Source: Gonatopus flavifemur (Eukaryota; Arthropoda; Insecta; Hymenoptera; Dryinidae). Taken from it: DNA of 64,000 nt. Each line of letters starts with the position of its first letter. Within the stretch, counting starts at the first letter, position 1. A program made the translations under genes and the position numbers. The DNA is taken from contig JAFFJZ010000003.1 in assembly GCA_018340375.1 (NCBI GenBank), positions 25,978,001-26,042,000 of the forward strand, read 5' to 3'. This document shows positions 54,455-64,000 of this stretch, piece after piece. The notes beneath the pieces were generated by a model. The model saw only the letters and a program-made list of their open reading frames with translations, searched no databases and was not told the DNA's origin.

Positions 54455-57400
54455 ATGATTGGCAAAGGCCTGTTCCCTTCAATGGGGTCAAAACGACTGT
54501 GTGATCGAGAAAAAATCCCATGTTTTGAGTTTTCATTTTAGATCAACGTTTTTTGGAAGAACATCGTTTCAATCTGTCAGCTTTTCTACGGGAGTTATAA
54601 AGAATCAAGTTACAACTCTCTCCTTCCTGTTATATTTTCAGGAGTTAATAGCTATAAGCTTTGAGTCTTCGCTGGAATTAACATATCGTGAAGCGAAAAT
54701 CTCCACAGACAGACGGAACTTTAAAGCGAAACTTCCACTTGTTTTCTATCTCATTCAAAATAGTTATACCTATACTGAAATTGTGTTTGTGTCTGTATAT
54801 TTTTTTACCACATAATTTACAATCGTGACAATGAAATGATGACAGTTTCAACATTTCCAATTTGAATTACGGGATGAATATTATTTCCTTATCTCTGACG
54901 ATTCAATTCAACTTCGATAAATGCAATTGAAAGTCTTTTGAGATCGGATGACGAAATGTTTCCATCTCGATATGATTCAAGTATACACATCAGACGAGAG
55001 AAGTATAAGTAGGAACGGAATTTTGCCGTCAGACGCCATCAGGGCATAGAATGAAGAATAAAAAAATTACAAAATATCTCGTAATACGAACTCAATCATT
55101 CATGAGCTCCACGCTGCTGCAGAGCTTGCAGGAGATTTTGAACGCTTTGATTACATAAAGTGAATATACATCATGTCATAAAAATCGATGGGACATTTTT
55201 TTTCGTTATTTATTTTTTACAATTTGTTCTTGATTCAAAGGTTTCTTGCGCATCGAACTTCTGTCGTCAGAATTTCTCTCTGATCAAAGAATATTGTAAA
55301 TATTTCAATTTCTTATATTCAAATTTGTGTAGGAATATCGTTTTGTGAAAATCTGTCGAATACATTTGAGATTCACAACACAACTATGATGTAAAAGATT
55401 CAAACTCACAGGATATGATAAATCATCGTTCTTTACCTTCTCAAATTGACTTCTTGAAATTAAAAACATCGTTCAAAGAATGTGTTGCAAGATTTTGGGT
55501 CTCCAACTAGGGTTAGATCTGAGTATTTCGTTATTCAATTATTAATTCGTTTTAATAAAAGATTCAAACTTCAACAACATAACATAACTGTGAGATTTAC
55601 AAATCTATTATTATCGTTCCACACGCTGTCGATATCTATTTGAAATATTCATCTCTAGAATCGCGTAAGTTCGCACGACATTTGCACCCCTTTATACATT
55701 ATTTAATAATTTTCCACCTTATAACTCAGAAACTAAAACTACGTGCGCCATATTTTTCTTCTCGAAACGTGTCTTTCGAATCGAAATGTGTGAAATATAT
55801 GAACTTTCAAATCTTCGAAGAAAAGCTTTCTCCATTCGGGAAGAAAATTCATATTCCGTTCACAGAACATTCATCATTATCAATATTATCATGTTAAACA
55901 TCGTCGTAATATTTTACACGTAATTTTCGTCTATCAAGTGGAAGGGAAATGATTGCATTTTCTTTTCTCTCACCGCGTGAAAGAATTTTTTCAAATTTCA
56001 AGGTAGATAAACGGAGATTGTTGAAAGGAAAATTCATTTTGATTGTGAGCACTAAGTGGAAGTTACGAAAGTAAAAGCCGTACGATAAGATAAACTGATT
56101 AGATAAAATGTTCGTTGAGCAAATATCGACTATTCCGATGCAAGTTAGACACGCAAACATCCACAATTGGTTGTAATTCATCATGCTCGTGTCTTTTTGT
56201 ACTCGAATCGATTTGAATATTTAATTTTTGATTACATATGCTCGTTCATTGATATTGTAGATTCTTATTTAACTCGAATGTAAACATTTCAATCAGATTT
56301 TTCCAGGTTTGAGGGACGGTCGTTTAAGGATAGCGTGATGAACAAATCGATTACTCGAAAGGATGATGATCGAGTTGTTTAATTTGGGGGAATTTTCATC
56401 CAATACAGAGAATTTACAGTAAATTGAACTCATGTTCACTATAAAAAATAATCGAAATTTTCTTCAGTGCGATAATCGGAAATCTTCTCCCGCGATTCTA
56501 CTCTGAATTTCCAGAAAAGCGTGTTTCACGGGTGTATGTGTTAATTACTCCACGTACATATGTGAAGCTTCCCACAGAAATTTTGTAAAACGTGTTGTTA
56601 ATTGCGTTTTACTAACTTTTTTTTATTATTTTAATTGGAGTTCATTCGTGCGAAAGAAATTTAATTGATGAATAATCGTTTCTCGTGTTGTATACTATTT
56701 CAAAATGTATGAAAATTATATAGAATTCATGTGATTTTTATATCAATTTTATTTATTTATCATATCATCTACGAGCTCACAAATGCAAACGAAAAATATA
56801 TATTTGGAGTATAGTTTCAATGAAACAGAAGACCAAGGAATATGAATGACTTTCAGTACCGAGGGTGATATATAACCCACATTACATCTTTATCCTTGAG
56901 GTTTTTGAAGGGAAATGTTGATGATAAACGAATGTGGATAGATTATTCAATATATTGTGTGATTATTGAATTGTATTCCGTATCCGCAAATCTGGAAGAA
57001 GTGCACGTACATGTGTAGCGATAAATTCAATCGAATAAATGAAGGATCAGATTACACGTCACTGAAACTGGCAGCTAATTTAGCAACCAATGGTAACAGG
57101 CTGTTAAGAGCGTGTGTAGTCAGATATCACAAGCATGATGTTGGAATCGATAACGATTAACGTATCAATCGAAAATTAATGAGAACGCAAAAAGAGAAGA
57201 ATCACAGCAGAGAAAAATTTTAAATTATGAAGTCGTATATCATGTACTCTAATTTCTGATTTTCTCGACTATTTTTTGAAGAGATTGTTCATCAAATTCG
57301 ACCTTTCTATCCGAACTCTTTACCTATTGACGTGACTTATTCGTATGAGTAGCGCATTACGACACATTGATTTTCTTCCTAATGGACTGAAATTTGGTTG

Positions 57401-59544
57401 GATTGATAGAATTTGGTGTTTCAACAATTTCATGCGAACAAATAATCAATGAACGCAAAGCGTCGGAAAGTCAAATCAAATCCCACGCTCGGTACTGGTG
57501 AATTTCTTTCGTTCTCTATGTTCCAAAACACAAGTATTCGGTTACATTAAATCGATCAAACAAAAGGAGAATTTACAACTAAATTACGATCCAATATATT
57601 TGGGGTCGTGTATGGAGCCTACGGAGCGGTATCGTGAATAACCAATATTGATTTAGTACCACACAGAAACAGATGCGCGAGTAGAGTATTCCTGGTAAAA
57701 TATACATATATCACTTCCTTTTTCAATCCTAATCTTGAAAAACAAAACTAGACTTTTTATTCTCGTATCGTGCTTCTCTCAATCGGTAAGCGTAAAAATT
57801 AAGTGCAGGTTATAAAGTATATCGATAAAATCTCCTTCACGTGTTCGCAAAAACGCATAGGAATCAAGTGACAAATCGTTGGAACGTTGGCACGAATAGT
57901 ATGCATTAAAGTATTTCGTGACTAAGAATTTTATATATTCTTTCACCGTACAAATGTATACGAATTTGAAAATTTAATTTTGAAAGAATCAATTATCTGA
58001 GAATTATAAATTGATCATATATGTCACTCAGTCATCAAAGATGAAATATTGAATGTGAGTTCAAAAAGAATCATTATTTCGGAGCTCGAATATTCTGTTC
58101 ATAAAATTCCACTCATATTTCACATTCCTCAAATTATCAAGGTGAATTCGTTCGCCACAACTATTCAATTTACGCATCTTTAGTCATCCTTTTGAGAACA
58201 CTGCAATATTACTTCATTCAATCGTATCAAATGATTTTATAAACCACCAAATCATTCGTGTAAACAATGAAATTAATGATCTCGTTTCAACGGTGTGAAA
58301 ATGGAAATTATAACATCATATAAAGCGAAGATGGAACAATCTGAGTTCTGGCAAGATGTATTTAGAAGATTTATGCTGCATGGAATCATGGAAAATGTAC
58401 CTTCATGAACTTTGCATAAATCTCTTGATGTAAGAAACACATGATAACCTCCTCGGTAAAAGAAGTGCATCATCTACTGCAAGTGCTAAATTCAAGTCTC
58501 TGCAAAGGTAGAAACACATCTTTCTATGTATGCCTATGTACACTTATCGCATATATATGTAAATATACAACCTTATATATTCAACGGAAACGATGGGCTA
58601 GCTGGTTGCAAACTCACCGAACGGAGATGTTTCTTCTACTTCTTTTTTTTGTATCACAACCATAAACCGGCATGACAGTGAAGTATATGGTTCATGATTC
58701 AGGTAGTACAATATATATTTTTTTTTAACTTATAATTTATCATTGTGATGGGTGCAAAATATGATCGAGTCACGAATTTATGTACCTGTAGTACGAATCA
58801 TATTTTCTTGAATTTCTCAACAAAAAATTCCAGTCCTTAGTTGATAGCAGGAAAATGTTTGTGTACTGCGGATTGTGAAAAAATCCATCAATGGATAGAT
58901 TTTTCCATTTAAAACGATGAATATGGAATCTTATTCAACACAATTTGAGAACTAAAAAATTTGAATAAAATTACAATTTTTACGGACATTTCTTGATTCA
59001 GTTTTTTGTATGTTCTTTTATCGTATCGAATTGTTGGACTCTCCATTGATAATAAAATGGAAATTTTAAGATATTGAGGAATAAAATGCAAAGATGAATT
59101 TCAATAAATGCGAAGCGATTTTCCGGGCAGTGTTGCCAGAAGGTTATGGACTTGCCGAGCTAGGTGGCGTGGTATTCGGTGCTATTTGGAGCTAGATTTG
59201 AATTCGCAGTATAGGGCTAGATCGTTGCCAGATTTTTTGAAATATTGTCAAATTCAAGTGCCAAAAAGGAAGCGAAAAATAAAAAACAATTGCCAATTCA
59301 TGAATTTGACGCACTTCTCCATTTTTATTTGCATTTTCGACAAACTATCACTGCTATGTAGTATTGAAACCTATTTCCTTCTTTTGTCATTACATCCGTA
59401 TTACCAAATCTTGATCAATCCAGATAGAACCACATCAATCCTGTTCCAAATATACATATCGAATCACATAAACTATTAAGTTTCATCTGTTTTTATGAGA
59501 TTTTATAAGGAGAGCTGTTGTGCTAGTTTCAATCAAATCTCATA
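54455..59544. other. 5.1-kb stretch without genes or bounded elements
   Basis: AT-rich, with chance open frames of up to about 123 codons (for example 59,108-59,479), none recognisable. CAGTGTTGCCAGA at about 59,128 looks like the terminus of the TTGCCAGA MITE group (28,347; 31,301) but no partner end is visible. Nothing else stands out. Confidence 0.4.
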
Positions 59545-59633
59545 CCCAGATAACGCAAGAATTCTAAAAAAGCTCTTCATGAATAAATTGCATCCGTTAT
59601 ATGAGTTCTTTATGAACTTTTGTGCTTTCTGGA
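59545..59633. mobile_element. 89-bp CCCAGATAACGCAA MITE
   Basis: CCCAGATAACGCAAGAATTC, then TCTTCATGAATAAA, pairs with the complement of TTTATGAACTTTTGTGCTTT and CTGG. Same family and size as 44,231-44,318. Target duplication not resolved. Confidence 0.78.
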
Positions 59634-62631
59634 ATTCAGGGTTCGCTATTCCAAATGTCCGACAGATAATTTTCTGTCAAGATTTGGTCGGTTCTTGTCC
59701 CAGGCATGATGATTTCCGACAGAACCAGACAGAATTTTGACCAGAATTCGTCAGTTTTTGTTTGGCTTTGATGAAAATACTTCATTTTCTCAACCATATA
59801 TTGAAGTTCGGTACATGTAATCTCGGATATCAAAAAGAAAATAACGACGGAGGAGAAAAAAGTTTTGCAACAATTTCAAATTCCTGATGAAAAACACGTG
59901 GAAGATAGAGAGAAGGTTTTCAAAGGATTAAGAACCATTTAGCGAGACTGAAATAGAAAAATGAAAAAGAATGAAACCAAGTTTCATTATACATTCAAGA
60001 AAGCGAAAAGAATAAAATGACGATCAAGTTGAAATTGGAGATGAAAGAGGAAATAGAAGAACTCAGTTGTTTGGAGAGCGTAATCATCAGGCGTAGAAGG
60101 AATGTGAGAGATATAAGAAGTATAATAGGACAACTACTCTGCTCAGCTAATGCGTATTTAAAAATCAGGAAAGAGCTCTTGAAAACGTATGTTTTGAGCA
60201 CGTCGTCATATGAATGAAACGTGAATGACGGAAGCGACGAGTAAAAAGAGACTTCAAGCACTAGAAATGTAGACTTTACAATAGAACGCTCTAAGACTCA
60301 AAGAACAAATGAGAAAAGGGATTCGTGGTAGAAATACATTCGAAAAAAGGAGGGGCGAATTAATATATTATTATATATGATAATATGAAGAGAAGAATTA
60401 TAAAAAGGTATGATATAGAAATTCAGAAATAAGAACTCCAAGTGTTGATGATTTTCCTCTTCCAAGTGTCACAAGCAGGAGAAATGAACTGCAGTGAAGT
60501 TCTGAAGTCTTTTGTAAGATATTTATTATATATTGATTTTGAATTTCGATAATTGATACATGAGGAAATTGTGGAAAAAGGAGTGGTAAAATTGAGAGTT
60601 GTCGAATCATCATTCTTATAGAGTAATGGGCTGTTACGATGAATGCTAGCGAAACATCGATAACCATTGTGGGGATTCACGACAAGTTCATTGTGCACGT
60701 ACTTGTACTCGAATCGTGTATAACTTTGTTTTCTTTTTTACGAGCAGTACTACTACATTTCAAGATCTTGAAATGCTATATAATGCCGTTCAACTATTTC
60801 CCGGACGACGTGCACTCTATTTTCAGAAATTCGATTGAAAAGAAATATAAAAACCCATACACAAGGTACTTCTCTCTCCTCTGCTTGCGAGAACATGATT
60901 TTCCTCTATCTTAAAGTTGTGGTTATACGTTATGCGTGACCGAGTTGTATCGCGTATAACAAGGAATATCGATCAGCTGACGAGATGACGCCAGGCAGAC
61001 ATCGTGAATACAATTAGAAAATTACAATTTTGACAATGAGAAGAAAAAGTGCAGGTGTTCTCTTGAGATTCGAGATATTGGATAATTCATAGCGGAATTT
61101 GTGTCAAATTGACATTTCACGATAATATTCGAGTACCAGATATAGAATTCGTTTTAAAATTCCTTGCCTCGGTGCTTTTACATCGTACACCTAAGGAACG
61201 TGCTTTCATATAAATATGAGTTATTTGCACGTATATCGGTACACGTGACGGATTAACGGGTTTTACCGCAAAGGAGGGCACCACGTGGTGGTTTCTTCCA
61301 TCCTATCTCATCCCAAAGGAGTGGAAAAGCTGTTCTCGAATCGGGAAAGTGGAGAATCTCAACTGGAATAACTAACGGTAGGAGAGAGGCATAGAAATCA
61401 GGGGTAGGAGTAGCTTGGCTCATTTCTCTCTAGAATATGACGGATTGTACATGCCTAGTGGTGTGTCTGATGTTTGCTTGTATTTGTGCAACGATGGAAC
61501 AAGTAGCATAGACGGTGAATGGACGATGACGTCGACTTTGAGGTCGATGGATTGTGGTGGTTAGACGTATATGTACGTAAGGTGAGGAGAATTCCTATGT
61601 GTGGAGGTAATATAGAGGAGTGGATGGAACGAATGAATAGAGAAAGAAAAATCGGTTGAAAGTAGTCGGCTCGGTATTACACGCTCGCTTTACTCTTTTA
61701 TAAAAACAAATTGAGGGAAGCTTTTAAAAATTTCACTTGGCCTCGGGCATAGCCGTGTACTCCAATTCTTTCTCATTGCTCTGTCTTTGCCTTACTTTTG
61801 TTCCTTCTTCCCTTGTTCCTCTGTTTTTTTTCATCTTTCTATCACATTGACTTTGTTACCCCCTGCCTATGATTAATATCTTTTGCAATGGAATTCGTTG
61901 TGTATTGAATTTCATAAGATTTTCATATCAAATATACAGCCAGTTCGTCAAAAACATCTTGCTCACCTACATTCGTAACTTCGTGGTTGATGAATATTTA
62001 ACATAGACTACACTCTAGGCATTAGAGAACGCCGCAAGAAGAGAAAGTGCAAAATGGTAAAGTGAATAGTAGGAGTATCGTAAAAGGTGAACAAAATAAG
62101 TTGTTAATTGTCAGTTGCTTTTAGTGTATTTCTTCATACAGTAAAATTATTAACACCGTCGTGGTGGAAAGAACAACCTCGAATGATACCGAACCCCATT
62201 AAACTAGAGTAATGGAATATATCTTTCAGAAACTTTTCTCGCTAACATGTGGGGACGATCGACACCGATAAGTACAATGTACAATGTACATAGCGGAAAT
62301 GATCGAAAATAAACATCTTCGAACTCTCATACACGTGTATTTGCTTTAATTACTTTTTGTTGTAGACTTTGAAAAACCATTCATCGAAAAGTTGGAATTC
62401 TTTCTTCTCCAAAACCATAAGAAATGTCGTGGACATTGCACTGGACTGTAAAAAAATCTATCGACAACTCTCATAATTGAACTAGAAACAATGAAGTAAT
62501 AAGAAGAATTTCAGTACACATACTGGAAAATTAAAGTGGAAAATCGAAATTTCTGTGTGCGTGGATTTTTTAAGCGTCACTGTATCGGAGAATTCCTTTT
62601 TTTTCAACCGTTTGGGGGGTCTCTTCCGTTA
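59634..62631. other. Non-coding, mostly background
   Basis: 59,640-59,770 has several CCGACAGA/GACAGAATTTT variants, loosely related to 47.6-47.7 kb. A CACCACGTGGTG palindrome lies near 61,280, inside a GC-richer patch (61,250-61,420) that shows no coding frame. TACAATGTACAATGTACAT near 62,275 is a tiny tandem repeat. No gene. Confidence 0.4.
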
Positions 62632-62923
62632 TACTGAGAACTCAATTTCTTAGATTAGAAGAAAATTTTCTTTGCCCTCATTCTAATAAATCTTTTTTTC
62701 AATGGATAAAGATTGAGTTCAATGGAAAAATGTTTCATCAAACTACAACCAAGAATTTTCAAATTGAAACAAAAATGTATTCTTCCCTAAATTCAAAGAA
62801 TATAATTTGAATTCAATGGAAAATTTTTCCATTCCAATGAATAATGTTTTTCATTGAAAACGAGATTCATCAGAATGAGGGCAAAGAAATTTTCTCTGAA
62901 TCTAAGAAATTGGGTCCTCAGTG
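62632..62923. mobile_element. 292-bp palindromic mariner-type MITE with TA duplication
   Basis: TACTGAGAACTCAATTTCTT and the right end read inward, CACTGAGGACCCAATTTCTT, pair; arms continue through CTTTGCCCTCATTCT and TTTTCAATG. TA flanks both sides (62,630-62,631 and 62,924-62,925). The CACTGAG end is shared in type with 52,791. Confidence 0.88.
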
Positions 62924-63084
62924 TAGGTTTTTGGATTCAGTTAAAGAAATTTTAGAGAACTTCAAGTCACTTTTATTTCATCTCATCCTGCGTTCTAATT
63001 TTATGTTATTCTCTTAGATTTACTAATTTCACCATTCGTTCGACCTTTCATTTCGCAACCTATTCACCTTCGGGTGCAGTTACA

Positions 63085-63236
63085 CGTCTTTGGTGATACA
63101 GTGAAAACATACCGCGAAGACCACAGTATCTGATATCAAAGCGAGAGTATTCGGACCCGATTGTGGGTAATTTTACGCGCTTTGACAGCAAATATTGTAC
63201 ATTTCACGGTTTGCTTTCATTTCATCAGCAAAGACG
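63085..63236. mobile_element. 152-bp inverted-repeat element
   Basis: CGTCTTTGGTGATACAGTGA and CGTCTTTGCTGATGAAATGA (read inward from the right) pair, followed by ACATACCG against GCAAACCG. The arms are about 35 bp. ACG...CAAAGAC words continue outside on the right. No duplication found. Confidence 0.5.
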
Positions 63237-64000
63237 ATACGCAAAGACCCTAAAGGTTTTTTGTTACCTACGGATCCCACTTTGACGAGTCTTTGATAGA
63301 AAATTCAAGAAAAGTATATGACAATTGATCAGAAATCGATTTTTTCACCAAACTTCACAGCAAGGGATTTTCATTCTATTTACAATACAAATAGGGATAG
63401 CCATTATATACGATGAAAGATGTTATGTATCTAATCAAACTTATTATACGTACAATAAAATTCATCATATTATATGGTGAGGGTTACAACGCCGGGCGAT
63501 AGCTAAGATTCATGCATAGAAATTCCGAATTCTCATATCGATGATCAGATTGTACATAAAAGTTCCGTCGAACAAACCGATATAGAATAAACGCAACACA
63601 CAGTACGCACGGACGTCGCATGTGTTGAACCACGCAGACACTCGTCGGGTGCATACGACGATGATATAAGGGAGTTTGATCGACGAAACTACGGGAAGAA
63701 AAGAGAGAATCATGTGTGAATGCATTAGACGGATTTCAAAGGAAAAGGAAAGAACACGTCAAAATAATAATCTGTAATCAAAGAAACTTTGAGGGGGGAG
63801 CCTGCTTTGGAGGCTTCACAGAATCGATTTTTTTTTTGGATAAATGTCTTCCTAAACTACCCAAGAATGTGTCCCTAAAATTTCAGAAGCAAATTCGGAA
63901 TATTCTGGGAATTACAGAAGAAATAGTGAGCAGGCGTCGAGCAGGTTTACGAGCGGCCGAATCGCTCGTAGCGCGCGCGAACATCTCGAACATCTGGGCG
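63237..64000. other. Non-coding; GC-rich right edge
   Basis: From about 63,790 the sequence changes texture: a GGGGGGAGCCTGCTTTGGAG block, then the anonymous-repeat-like ACCCAAGAATGTGTCCCTAA and ATTCGGAATATTCTGGGAAT, then a GC-rich end with CGAGCG...CGCTCG (a 6-bp stem hairpin) and CGCGCGCG. It is probably the start of a repeat or gene-proximal region continuing past the window. I cannot identify it. Confidence 0.3.

Noticed and set aside
59108..59480. Open frame of about 123 codons starting at CAGTGTTGCCAGA
   Set aside because: The start overlaps a MITE-like terminus and the product shows only a hydrophobic tail with no recognised family.
59640..59770. Inverted-repeat element with CCGACAGA ends
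   Set aside because: Several CCGACAGA and GACAGAATTTT variants are present but do not form consistent arms; may be a diverged dispersed repeat.
61275..61292. CACCACGTGGTG palindrome as a regulatory E-box
   Set aside because: The same word also occurs near 14,240 with no gene nearby; chance palindrome, no supporting context.

Overview
The window reads as non-coding DNA from an animal nuclear genome. It is AT-rich, with long stretches of low-complexity A/T sequence, many short microsatellites and a heavy load of inverted-repeat transposon remnants. The longest ATG-to-stop frame is about 146 codons and none of the open frames shows a domain I recognise. There is no operon-like layout, rRNA, convincing functional tRNA or CRISPR array. 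TA-, TAA- and 8-bp-duplicating MITEs together with hAT, Harbinger, mariner and pogo-like ends suggest an arthropod, most likely an insect. A hymenopteran would fit, but that is a guess from overall texture. The DNA is either intergenic or inside a very large intron; the sequence does not say which.

Layout. 1-9.6 kb: mostly featureless AT-rich DNA with one short terminal-inverted-repeat (TIR) element at 2.64 kb and one old palindromic MITE at 8.36 kb. 9.67-10.98 kb: a 1.3-kb element with pogo/Tigger-like ends and TA duplication, containing a tRNA-like segment; an inverted, end-less relative lies at 25.2-26.4 kb. 13.8-16.4 kb: small MITEs, two of which overlap at their target sites. 16.4-23.8 kb: almost nothing but simple repeats. 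23.8-26.4 kb: dense repeat cluster, including an element that recurs in direct orientation at 34.1-35.5 kb and carries a nested 274-bp MITE. 28.3-32.5 kb: the richest MITE cluster, with exact 8-bp duplications and back-to-back insertions. 33.7-38.0 kb: a second copy of the palindromic MITE, the second copy of the repeated element, and a foldback element interrupted by a 1.1-kb TIR-bounded array of a short degenerate word. 40.9-54.5 kb: foldbacks, a CCAAGCTTGG-rich element with a nested MITE, a 708-bp hAT-like element and a probable larger hAT remnant. 54.5-64 kb: mostly featureless, with three more small inverted-repeat elements.

No genes work together here; the information is in the insertion history. 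Nested and abutting insertions give relative ages, and two paralogous copies supply natural empty sites proving insertion: at 24,493 inside one copy of the repeated element, and at 36,436 inside one arm of a palindrome. The most unusual pattern is a group of elements whose interiors are degenerate iterations of one short, often palindromic word, with a different word in each element. Coordinates were counted by hand; ends marked by target duplications should be good to the base, other ends to within roughly 5-20 bases.
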